Assembly (NCBI GenBank): GCA_030749725.1
Contig: JASMJM010000136.1
Location: 1 to 45,747 of the forward strand
Length of the DNA: 45,747 bases
DNA from: Pseudomonadales bacterium
GTDB lineage: Bacteria; Pseudomonadota; Gammaproteobacteria; Pseudomonadales; Azotimanducaceae
Reading direction: 5' to 3'
The notes beneath the pieces were generated by a model that did not search any database, was not told the origin of the DNA, and was given only the letters and a program-made list of their open reading frames with translations. Of this stretch, positions 16,694 to 24,405 are shown one piece after another; the stretch's first letter is position 1; the number at the start of each line of letters is the position of its first letter. Position numbers and translations under genes: made by a program.

Positions 16694-17515
16694 TCATGGG
16701 ATTTCCTTCTGCTTGAATTCCCGGACCGCGGTTTCGGCGGTGACGAAGTCGGCACCGAGGTCGGACAGGCGGTTTATGAATTCTGCGAGCATGAGCATCC
16801 GATGCCCTCTGCCGATTACGAAAGGGTGAAAGGTGTAGGTCATAACTCCCCAGTCGGTGTCAGCGATCATGAAACGGAAATCACCTAACCAGTTTGCCAT
16901 AACATGGTCGGCGTTCTGCAGCCCGCCCCCTCTAACATACTCAAAGTGGGGGAAGTCATCGTTGCTCCAGCTGATCGGCATCTCTATCAGATCCGTCTCC
17001 TCACCAAATCGTATAGCGTCACTTTGCACGACGTCGCCGCTTCTCGCTCGATAGGGCATGTAGTCGTGCGCCATCATGCTACTGTCGTAGATAAATCCCT
17101 CCTGTAACAGCAGGTTTACACTGTTGGGAGATAAGTCCCACGCGGGAGACCGGTAGCCGACAGCATCGCGGCCGGAGATTCTGCGGATGGCTTCGTTGCC
17201 CCTTCGCAGCGCGTCGAGTTCTTCCTGGTAGGACATGGTCACGGGTGATACATGGGTATAGCCGTGATGGCTTATCTCGTGACCGGCGTCCGCTATGTCC
17301 CCACAACATTCCGGGTAGGTTTTGGCGGTGACTCCCGGAACGAAGAAGGTGGCTTGAATGTCATGACGTTTCAGCAGTTTCAGAATTCTCTCTACGCCGA
17401 CGACCCCGAACTCACCCCGTGAGATATTCGTCTGACTGGTCAGATCCCATGCCATCCATAACGAGACAGCATCGAAATCGAAGCTGAGACACACGAGGTG
17501 ACGGGTATTCGGCAT
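16694..17515 (-). CDS. Polysaccharide deacetylase family (NodB-like)
   Basis: A 273-residue carbohydrate esterase 4-type protein. The NodB homology domain shows motif 1 as SFDFDAVSLW (catalytic and metal Asp pair), motif 2 as HGYTHVSP (metal His residues), and motif 3 as GYRSPAWDLS. No signal peptide is seen at the ATG at 17515, so it may be cytoplasmic. Some such members (PuuE and related groups) act on small C-N substrates such as allantoin rather than on polysaccharide. The longer frame to 17560 adds a Cys/Arg-rich stretch with no family likeness. Substrate is uncertain. It is divergent from the O-methyltransferase gene. Confidence 0.85.
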   Translation of the reverse strand: MPNTRHLVCLSFDFDAVSLWMAWDLTSQTNISRGEFGVVGVERILKLLKRHDIQATFFVPGVTAKTYPECCGDIADAGHEISHHGYTHVSPVTMSYQEELDALRRGNEAIRRISGRDAVGYRSPAWDLSPNSVNLLLQEGFIYDSSMMAHDYMPYRARSGDVVQSDAIRFGEETDLIEMPISWSNDDFPHFEYVRGGGLQNADHVMANWLGDFRFMIADTDWGVMTYTFHPFVIGRGHRMLMLAEFINRLSDLGADFVTAETAVREFKQKEIP

Positions 17516-17755
17516 AGCGTTACGGCGACGAATCGACAAGGTGCAGGAAGTATGCACCAATCACAAGGCTAATGAAAACGGCGGCCCGAACCATATCCCA
17601 CGACTATTGTGGCACACTGGTGCGATCGCCATGGTTGCCCTTCCTGAGCTCAAAATGGTAGCCTCCCTTGAGCACCGCGCTCGCATCATCGAGTAGTGCA
17701 GCTTCGACGGCCCGTGGTGGACAACGGCCATCCAAAGCAGCAAAAGGAGAGACAT

Positions 17756-18793
17756 ATGGCGCACGATCGAACGGACTTCACGGTGGACCTCAAGACAGAG
17801 CGCCTCAACGAATTGGCGTTTTCTTTCAAGAAGACCGGGGCTCTCGTTTTGGCACTGGAACTCGAGCTGTTTACTCACATCGACGAGGGGCGAAGGACCG
17901 TTAGTGCCATCGCAGACGCCTTGGGTCTGGATGAAGAGATGGTGGATCGTGTCGTGAGCGTATGTAAAGCGCTTGACCTCGTCATGGACGACGATGGCGA
18001 ACTCACCAATCTCAGTGATGTGTCGCGTTATCTGGTCAAGGGGAAGCGGGGTTACGTCGGCGACTACTTGATGTACCAACCCATCTCGGAGTACGACGGC
18101 TTCAAGAATCTGGCTCAACACTACGTAGTGCCGACCGCCCCGCCCCGACAGAAAGGAAGCTATGTCGCGATGATGGAGGATGCGGAAAGGGCGCGACGCT
18201 TCACCACGTCCGGCTACAACGGTTCCATTGGCCTTGCCTACAAACTCACGAAAGTCTTCGACTTCGGACAGTACCGCCACTGGCTGGACGTGGCAGGCGG
18301 CTCCGGGGTGTATTCCATCGCAGCCTGCGAGCGAAACCCGGACCTGCGGACCACCATTCTCGACTTTCCCAACGTCGCTGTCGTGACGCGAGAGTTCGTG
18401 GCCAAGCATGGGCTGAGTGAACGCATTGCGACGCTGGAAGGAAATTTCTTCGACGTTCCCTTCCCCGATGACTGTGACTTGATCAGCTTCATCACCCCGC
18501 TGCAGAGCTATGTGCCGGACGAGATCATACGCGTCCTCAGGAAAACCCACGATGCTCTCACCAGCGGCGGAACGTGCCTCGTCATCGACTACATGCTCGA
18601 TGACGACAAGAGTGGGCCGCTCGATCCAGCTTTCATCAATCTCGTAGGTCTGCGCAAAGGGCACTACACCGGTCGCGTTCAGTCCGGCGCCGAATACGTT
18701 GCGCTTTTCGAACAGGCAGGTTTCAAGGAAGTGCGCGTCGAGTGGCTGATGCGCCATCAGCTCGGTTTGGTCCACGCTAACAAGCCGGAATGA
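17756..18793 (+). CDS. SAM-dependent O-methyltransferase with winged-helix dimerisation domain
   Basis: A 345-residue protein with the two-part build of the plant-type/ubiquinone-type O-methyltransferase group. Residues about 10-100 form a winged-helix dimerisation domain (ALELELFTHIDEGRRTVSAI, ADALGLDEEMVDRVVS). The C-terminal Rossmann domain has the SAM motif I WLDVAGGSGVYSIAA near residue 180 and a later acidic loop (TILDFPNV). The start at 17756 has AAGGAG seven bases upstream. The TGA overlaps the ATG of the CoA-transferase (ATGATGAG), so both are translated together. It probably methylates a hydroxyl group on a small phenolic or polyketide-like molecule, though the coupling to a CoA-transferase suggests a catabolic setting. 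Confidence 0.88.
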   Translation: MAHDRTDFTVDLKTERLNELAFSFKKTGALVLALELELFTHIDEGRRTVSAIADALGLDEEMVDRVVSVCKALDLVMDDDGELTNLSDVSRYLVKGKRGYVGDYLMYQPISEYDGFKNLAQHYVVPTAPPRQKGSYVAMMEDAERARRFTTSGYNGSIGLAYKLTKVFDFGQYRHWLDVAGGSGVYSIAACERNPDLRTTILDFPNVAVVTREFVAKHGLSERIATLEGNFFDVPFPDDCDLISFITPLQSYVPDEIIRVLRKTHDALTSGGTCLVIDYMLDDDKSGPLDPAFINLVGLRKGHYTGRVQSGAEYVALFEQAGFKEVRVEWLMRHQLGLVHANKPE

Positions 18794-19908
18794 TGAGTTC
18801 GCTTGACGGTGTCACGATTCTCGATGTCGGCACGCTAACGCCGGGCAAATACTGCACTTACCTGCTGGCCGATCTGGGCGCAGATGTCATCCGCGTGGAA
18901 CGACCAGTGTCGACTACTCGACCCGTCGACGATGAAGATCTCATCCTCAATCAAGGTAAGCGATCCATTGCGCTCAACCTGCGGACCGATGCGGGGAAGG
19001 ATCTGTTTCTGAGGCTTGCTGCGGGCTCGGATATCGTGATAGAAGGCAATCGTCCCGGCACGGCAGACCGAAACGGCTTCGGCTACCAGGCAGTCAAGCA
19101 ACACAATGAACGCATCATCTACTGTGCCTTGTCGGGCTACGGCGCAACGGGACCGCTGAGTCAAGCGCCCGCATACGATCTGATTTTCCTTGGATTGACC
19201 GGGTTGCTGCAGGCGCTCACCGGCAGCGCCACTACGCCCCTCAACCCAGAGGCGTATCTGGCTGATGGCGTCTCGGGTCTCACTGCAGCGTACGCCGTCA
19301 CCGCGGCATTGTTCGCGCGTGAACGCAGCGGACGAGGCACGTTCATAGATCTTGCCATGTTCGATAGTACGTTCTCTCTATTGGCGGTCTCCCATGGTAT
19401 ACGCAAAAAACCCGACGCAGTACCGGCCGCACAAACGGCATCGCCCCTCTACGATGTTTATTCGGCAGCAGAGGACACCTACCTGGTATTAGGTGCCATT
19501 CGCACATCCTCAAGACAAGCGCTGTTCAGCCACTTGGGGCGACCCGAGCTCGCAGAGTCAATCGACACAGGTGAAATGCACGCGTTTCTACGTCAGGCGT
19601 TTCTGGCGAAACCTGCGCACGCGTGGGTGACCGAGCTGGCACCTTTGGATATCGAAATTGGCAGGGTAAACCGCCCCGATGAGGCATTCGACCATCCACA
19701 GCTGCGCCAGCGCGGCATGATTGGGGCGACTAGCCATCCTGATGCAGGGGAATTCGAGTTTATCCGTCCCAGCGTTAAGACGGTCCCTGGCGCGCAGAAA
19801 GCGTCGACGCCGGCGCCGCGAATCGGCGAACATACCGGGGAAGTGCTGCAGTCGATCGGGGTTGACGAAGCTCAATTGTCCGCGCTGCGCGACGAGGGCG
19901 CTATCTGA
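18790..19908 (+). CDS. Class III CoA-transferase (CaiB/BaiF family)
   Basis: A 372-residue protein with the interlocked-dimer CoA-transferase signatures. The N-terminal GVTILDVGTLTPGKYCTYLL and LADLGADVIRVERP segments bind CoA, and the central block is LILNQGKRSIALNLRTDAG. The catalytic Asp sits in FIDLAMFDS (Asp187), equivalent to Asp169 of CaiB. It moves CoA between carboxylic acids, activating a substrate without ATP. It overlaps the O-methyltransferase gene by 4 bp, so the pair is a two-gene operon. This is the only visible CoA-activation step in the catabolic region, which makes it a candidate entry point for the acyl-CoA dehydrogenase and hydratases nearby. Confidence 0.91.
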   Translation: MMSSLDGVTILDVGTLTPGKYCTYLLADLGADVIRVERPVSTTRPVDDEDLILNQGKRSIALNLRTDAGKDLFLRLAAGSDIVIEGNRPGTADRNGFGYQAVKQHNERIIYCALSGYGATGPLSQAPAYDLIFLGLTGLLQALTGSATTPLNPEAYLADGVSGLTAAYAVTAALFARERSGRGTFIDLAMFDSTFSLLAVSHGIRKKPDAVPAAQTASPLYDVYSAAEDTYLVLGAIRTSSRQALFSHLGRPELAESIDTGEMHAFLRQAFLAKPAHAWVTELAPLDIEIGRVNRPDEAFDHPQLRQRGMIGATSHPDAGEFEFIRPSVKTVPGAQKASTPAPRIGEHTGEVLQSIGVDEAQLSALRDEGAI

Positions 19909-19963
19909 CGACAGCGTAGTGCCGAGGTCACTTGCGGTCCTGACCTTGAACGAGCCTGTCCCC

Positions 19964-20758
19964 TCAAGCATGTCCCGTGACAAGGAATTGGGGCAACAGC
20001 GCCAGGTAGGTCTGTTCGTCGACGGCGCGATCGACGTCTGCGACAAATGCTTCTAATTCTGCTTCCTCGAGTTGGCCCGAGACCCGAGCGTAGGAGGCCA
20101 TGTTGCGCAGGACCGCGCGCATGCCGCCTGTGGTATCGGCACCGGCGAGCACTTGCACGCGAATGTCCTGAAAGCCCGCCTGGCGAAACAGTCCATAGAG
20201 TTTTCTGCCGATCAGCGGTGTACGAAACGCAACGCTGGCAGCCGACATGATGCGTGTAAAGCGCTCTCCTAATGGCTCAAGCACGATGGCGCCCCAGTCG
20301 CTGTCTATGACATGGGCGATGCCACCCGGTTTCAGCACGCGGTGGAACTCCCGGATGGTGACCTCCGGGTCGGGGACGTATTCGAGCACGTTCTTGCAGA
20401 CTACGCGGTCGAGCGAGCGGTCCGCAGTTGGGATTCGGTCATCCGCCATGAGCTTGGCTTCGAGCCGCTGCGCGAACCCTTCGCGCTCAGCCAACATTTG
20501 GGTTTGCTCCAGAAATTCTCGGTTGATGTCCAGCGCGAACACTTTGCCGGACTCGCCGACGCGACGCGCCAACTCGATTGAGAGGGCACCCGGGCCGCAA
20601 CCGTAGTCGGCAACGACCTGAGCGATGTCGATGTCGGCCGGGGCAATCAGCACCTCGTGACTGTCACGCCACTGGAACATAGCCTGGTAGCGCTCCATTC
20701 GATCGGATTCCACCTCGGCCCAGTGGTCTCGGTAGTATGTGTCCAGGTTCCTTGTCAT
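19964..20758 (-). CDS. Class I SAM-dependent methyltransferase
   Basis: A 264-residue methyltransferase of the UbiE/COQ5-like type. SAM motif I is VVADYGCGPGALSIELARRV near residue 50. Motif II includes the acidic end of the second strand, KVFALDINREFLEQ, and post-I is DRVVCKNVLEYVPDPEV. The ATG at 20758 has GGAGG six bases upstream. The tail-to-tail gap to the CoA-transferase gene is 55 bp. A second methyltransferase gene of the same fold lies just upstream on the same strand. The pair could be paralogous or could act in sequence. Substrate unknown; this group methylates ring carbons, sterols and small molecules alike. Confidence 0.87.
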   Translation of the reverse strand: MTRNLDTYYRDHWAEVESDRMERYQAMFQWRDSHEVLIAPADIDIAQVVADYGCGPGALSIELARRVGESGKVFALDINREFLEQTQMLAEREGFAQRLEAKLMADDRIPTADRSLDRVVCKNVLEYVPDPEVTIREFHRVLKPGGIAHVIDSDWGAIVLEPLGERFTRIMSAASVAFRTPLIGRKLYGLFRQAGFQDIRVQVLAGADTTGGMRAVLRNMASYARVSGQLEEAELEAFVADVDRAVDEQTYLALLPQFLVTGHA

Positions 20759-20814
20759 GTAATACCTCCACTTGAGCAGAAGTCAGTAGGAGCTTCCGCG
20801 CCTGATCCCCGGCG

Positions 20815-21489
20815 TTAGATCTTCCGGCATACGAAGGTACAGAAATGCTGTGACCGAAGCTGGCGATGCTCTGTTATCTTGAACCCCGCTTCTTGCAGTA
20901 ACCAGAGCCAATCGTCCAGCGTGTACTTGTTATGCACTGTGAAGAGTGGCAGCAAACGGCCCCTGGCAATCTCTCTTTGATCGGGCTCAACGTCGCCGGT
21001 CATACGATCAAGGTAATCCGGTAATGCCGTGCGAACCCAGTCCTGCAGCAGAAAAATACCATCATCAGACATTGCCCGCTTGATTTCACGACAGACTGCA
21101 AACGGATCATCCAATACGTGCATAACTGCAACCATGGATATCAGATTCATCTGCCCATCTTCAAACGGTAGCTTTTCTTTGGTGACGTCATGTAATGTCA
21201 GCTCAGGCTTCTGTCCGGCATAGACCACACTGCTGGCATAGTCGATCATCGCCCCGGTTACATCGCTGCCAAACAAGGTGGCTTGGGGATAATGCTTGCG
21301 GAGATCTCGCAGAAACAATCCGGGGCCACATCCGACATCTGCTATGTGTGGCGTGTCGGCCAAATGAGGATCGACAAATTCATCGAAAAATGACCAGAAC
21401 ACGGCATCAAAACGATCGTCGTGAGTGGCTGTCATTCGATTGACGAGATCCTCATCACTCAGGTGCGCTATCTCTTGATGGGTTGCCAC
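20815..21489 (-). CDS. Class I SAM-dependent methyltransferase
   Basis: A 224-residue methyltransferase. The SAM motif is HIADVGCGPGLFLRDLR, followed by ATLFGSDVTGAMIDYA and NLISMVAVMHVLDDP, the usual order in the Methyltransf_25/11 families. I choose the GTG at 21489 because AAGGAG stands directly upstream, while the ATG at 21546 lacks a site and would add a Cys/Arg-rich leader. It ends 56 bp before the next methyltransferase gene on the same strand, so co-transcription is likely. The C-terminal part (NKYTLDDWLWLLQEAGF) is typical of substrate-specific helices. Substrate unknown. Confidence 0.85.
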   Translation of the reverse strand: MATHQEIAHLSDEDLVNRMTATHDDRFDAVFWSFFDEFVDPHLADTPHIADVGCGPGLFLRDLRKHYPQATLFGSDVTGAMIDYASSVVYAGQKPELTLHDVTKEKLPFEDGQMNLISMVAVMHVLDDPFAVCREIKRAMSDDGIFLLQDWVRTALPDYLDRMTGDVEPDQREIARGRLLPLFTVHNKYTLDDWLWLLQEAGFKITEHRQLRSQHFCTFVCRKI

Positions 21490-21840
21490 CTTGCTCCTTG
21501 AACGTCTCAGGGTATGGAACCCCTTCTGTTGTAAACGAGGACACATCGGACAGGGTTGTTATTTCCGGCAGCCCGCCGGTCCGCAAATAAAAGACGGATC
21601 ACATTATGATGAGCGGTGACATCGTGTCAATGGCTAGTGCGGGAGCGAAAGCCCCACTCGGAGCAGCTATCAAACCCACGGGTTGGAGCAGTCGGATGAG
21701 TTGTCTTCCTACCTGGCTGGCAGTGATCCAGTTTGCGGAGCAAGCGGGAGGTGGCTTATGCTTGGACATTCGAGCGGTGACCAGTGTGTGTCTCGATTCC
21801 GTGACGAACGAGATAGCCTTTGACCATTGAGGAGAAACAG
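21490..21840. other. Divergent intergenic region
   Basis: This 351-bp gap separates the methyltransferase and acyl-CoA dehydrogenase genes and should carry promoters for both. A 74-codon plus frame (21606-21830) is open but has no motif or ribosome site. The site GAGGAG for the dehydrogenase lies at 21829-21834. I see no RNA or repeat. Confidence 0.45.
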
Positions 21841-23016
21841 ATGTCTGGCTTAGACGCCTTCAGAACTGAAACTAGGGAATGGCTCAGTGAAAACTGTCCT
21901 GTTTCGATGCGAACACCCATGCTGGCAGCGGATAGTGATTCGGCTAGCCACGATGCCAAACTCTGGTTTGAACGAATGACCGCAAGGGGTTGGACTTGTC
22001 CTACCTGGCCAGAAGAGTACGGTGGTGGTGGTCTTTCCGATGATGAGGCGACGGTGCTGAGCGAAGAACTCGCACGTATGAGTGCACGCCCGGCCATGAT
22101 GAATACCGGTGGAACCAAGATGCTTGGTCCGGTCATCCTCGAGTTCGGCAATGACGAACAAAAGCGGCGGTTCCTGCCAAGGATTGCCCGTGGGGAGATC
22201 CGCTGGTGTCAAGGGTACAGCGAACCCGGTGCCGGATCTGATTTAGCGGGGCTGCAGACCGGTGCGGTTCTCGAGGGGGACGAATACGTCATAAATGGCT
22301 CCAAAATCTGGACTTCCGGCGCGGACTCGGCGGACTGGATCTTCTGCCTGGTTAGAACCGATCCCGATGCACCGAAGCACGACGGCATCAGCTTTATACT
22401 GTTCGATATGAAAACGCCTGGGGTGGAAGTGCATCCGATAAGACTGATCAGTGGTGTTTCGCCGTTCTGTCAGACTTTCTTTACGGATGTCAGGGTCCCG
22501 CGGAGCAACCTCGTCGGCACTCCCAACGAAGGTTGGACGATCGCCAAGAGACTTCTGCAATTCGAACGCAGCATGACGGCGGAACTGGGCATGAATGGCG
22601 CTCCGCCCGCAGCGCGGCCTTCGATGGAGGACCTGGCGAAAACCTACCAAGGTGAAACGGATGGGCGCATTGCCAACCCGGTGTTGAGGGACGCGATTGT
22701 GCGTCACCGCATGAATGTGACTGCCCTTCTGTCGACTACACGCCGGGTTGAAGAAGAGCGCGCCCTATCGAGCGGACCAAGCGCCACATCGTCCATGTTC
22801 AAGTACTATGGAACGGAGCGTAATAAGGAACGCAATGATCTGCTGTTGAGTATCATGGGCACCAACGCACTCGGCTGGGAAGGTGGAGGGTTCTCGTCAG
22901 ACGAGTTGACCACCACCCGTGAGTGGTTGCGCTCGAGGGCCAATTCCATTGAGGGGGGTACTTCGGAGGTGCAACTCAATGTCATCTCCAAGAGGGTGCT
23001 AGGCTTGCCTGATTGA
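21841..23016 (+). CDS. Acyl-CoA dehydrogenase
   Basis: A 391-residue flavoprotein that makes the alpha,beta double bond in an acyl-CoA. Its start at 21841 follows GAGGAG by seven bases. Family marks are the middle-domain FAD motif WCQGYSEPGAGSDLAGL and KIWTSGADSADWIFCLVRT, and the C-terminal GGTSEVQLNVISKRVLGLP, which is the usual end of the group. The substrate pocket helix is not diagnostic to me, so chain length or ring substrates cannot be stated. The gene stands alone on its strand and converges with an enoyl-CoA hydratase gene 58 bp away, so the two could act in sequence on the same CoA ester without sharing a transcript. Confidence 0.91.
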   Translation: MSGLDAFRTETREWLSENCPVSMRTPMLAADSDSASHDAKLWFERMTARGWTCPTWPEEYGGGGLSDDEATVLSEELARMSARPAMMNTGGTKMLGPVILEFGNDEQKRRFLPRIARGEIRWCQGYSEPGAGSDLAGLQTGAVLEGDEYVINGSKIWTSGADSADWIFCLVRTDPDAPKHDGISFILFDMKTPGVEVHPIRLISGVSPFCQTFFTDVRVPRSNLVGTPNEGWTIAKRLLQFERSMTAELGMNGAPPAARPSMEDLAKTYQGETDGRIANPVLRDAIVRHRMNVTALLSTTRRVEEERALSSGPSATSSMFKYYGTERNKERNDLLLSIMGTNALGWEGGGFSSDELTTTREWLRSRANSIEGGTSEVQLNVISKRVLGLPD

Positions 23017-23074
23017 TCCGAGCGCCCAGATCACAAGAAAGATCGTGTGTAAGAGATGGCCATCCATCCCGATT

Positions 23075-23836
23075 CTAACGGCCGGGCCAATCCACCTGCC
23101 GCCGGTCGGCAAAAGCTCTGCCACCTTCCTTGCGATCCTCGGAATTCATCACCCGGGTCTGCACATAATCCGTAATCTGATCGATGGCGCTGTAGTCGAG
23201 TGAGCTGGCTCGTACCATGGATTCTTTCATGCCCTGCACGGCAACCGGGCTGAGCTCGCAGATACGCCTGGCCGCCTTTTCGGCCTCGACGATCAGTTCA
23301 TCTTGTGGCACCACCTTGTTAACCAGACCCACCTGGTAGGCACGTTGCGCGTCAATGCGTTCTGCCAGCAACAGCAGTTCAGAAGCGATAGCCCAAGGCA
23401 TGATTTTTGGAAACCAACCGGCAGGAATGGTGGCAATTCCCCACTGGGGTTCGGGCAACCAGAAGGAGACATCATCGGCAGCGATGCGAATATCGGCGTC
23501 CAGTGCAATCCACATGCCGTAGCCGACGACGTGGCTATGTAGCGCAGCGATGATGGGCTTGAACACACGGTGTGACTGCGTGATATCCGGGAATTCCGCA
23601 GGATAGGTAAACTTTTCGGTGGGCGCACCGGAAGACAAGTCTGCCCCTGCGCTGAAGCAACGACCGTTACCCGATAGAATTGCGACTCGCAGTGTGTCAT
23701 CGTCCCTGAAGTCGGCCCAAACCTCACCGAGCTCCTGGTGCATGGCACCGTTCATGGCATTGAGCTTTTCCGGGCGATTCAGTGTGACGTAGGCAATCGC
23801 GCCTTGTTTTGCATATTCGACAGTGGTCAGGTTCAT
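23075..23836 (-). CDS. Enoyl-CoA hydratase/isomerase family protein
   Basis: A 253-residue crotonase-fold protein. I place the start at 23836 (MNLTTVEYAKQGAIAYVTLN), where GAGGA is present upstream; the frame open to 23953 adds 39 unrelated residues. The oxyanion motif is CFSAGADLSSG. The second catalytic region reads FWLPEPQWGIATIPAGW, keeping the Glu of hydratases. The first Glu position is unusual: GYGMWIALDADIRIA has Trp where the classic GGGCELA has Glu. With only one of the two Glu residues, isomerase or hydrolase activity is as likely as hydration. It converges with the acyl-CoA dehydrogenase gene. Confidence 0.85.
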   Translation of the reverse strand: MNLTTVEYAKQGAIAYVTLNRPEKLNAMNGAMHQELGEVWADFRDDDTLRVAILSGNGRCFSAGADLSSGAPTEKFTYPAEFPDITQSHRVFKPIIAALHSHVVGYGMWIALDADIRIAADDVSFWLPEPQWGIATIPAGWFPKIMPWAIASELLLLAERIDAQRAYQVGLVNKVVPQDELIVEAEKAARRICELSPVAVQGMKESMVRASSLDYSAIDQITDYVQTRVMNSEDRKEGGRAFADRRQVDWPGR

Positions 23837-24141
23837 CAATGGGTTCCTCGTGACGAATTGGGGTTTTCCGGGTGCAGTTGGATAGGATCGAGCCTCCCGC
23901 ACGACACTATTGCCACCGTTCTGTTGAGCGGGACGACGAATGGTGCCTGACAACGTATCTTATGCCACAGCATTGGTGATGTAAGCAAAAACATGATGGG
24001 TTCAAATCCAGGGCAACGTGGAATATGATGATCGAGAGAGACGTATTCAGCGCTTCTGCAGAACCGATTCCGGAATGTATGAATTGGTCTGCTGGACGCT
24101 TACCATCGGATGTGACAGCCACGCAAAGGGGGATCGCACTC
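23837..24141. other. Divergent intergenic region
   Basis: About 305 bp between the hydratase and ferredoxin genes. It should hold both promoters. A GGGTTCAAATCC string near 23998 resembles a tRNA T-loop, but no acceptor stem or other arms are present. No further feature is seen; the ferredoxin frame is open from 24025 but upstream codons do not look like the family. Confidence 0.4.
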
Positions 24142-24405
24142 ATGGCAGAAAAAAAGAAAGGCCCGCCCATCTGGATTCACGCCGAGAGATGCACGGGTTG
24201 TCTCATCTGCGTATTGCGTTGTTCTCTCAAATTCGAAAAGGCCTTCAATCCGGATGCGGCAAGGATCGCTGTTCGGCGCCTGGTGGGGGCGGACACAGAA
24301 TACGCTGTCTCTTTAGAAGACGACTGTGACAACTGTGGCATTTGCGTACGTAACTGCCTGTACGAAGCGCTGTTCCAGGAGGAAAAGGTAAGGAGGCGGG
24401 CATGA
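24142..24405 (+). CDS. Dicluster 4Fe-4S ferredoxin, AOR partner
   Basis: An 87-residue ferredoxin with two full 4Fe-4S motifs: CTGCLICVLRC (Cys17, 20, 23, 27) and CDNCGICVRNC (Cys62, 65, 68, 72). The final Cys in each is not followed by Pro. The spacing between motifs is long because of an insertion rich in Arg/Glu. The ATG at 24142 is preceded by a G-rich run about ten bases away. Its TGA overlaps the ATG of the aldehyde ferredoxin oxidoreductase gene by four bases, so the two are made together, and electrons from the tungsten enzyme probably pass to this protein. YdhY/YdhV of E. coli show a related pairing of partners. Confidence 0.9.
   Translation: MAEKKKGPPIWIHAERCTGCLICVLRCSLKFEKAFNPDAARIAVRRLVGADTEYAVSLEDDCDNCGICVRNCLYEALFQEEKVRRRA

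Noticed and set aside
17561-18775. 404-codon open frame on the minus strand
   Set aside because: It lies antisense to the clear O-methyltransferase gene, has no family motif, and arises from codon bias of that gene.
23996-24014. tRNA T-arm-like string GGGTTCAAATCC
   Set aside because: Stem pairing is poor and no acceptor, D or anticodon arm can be built around it.
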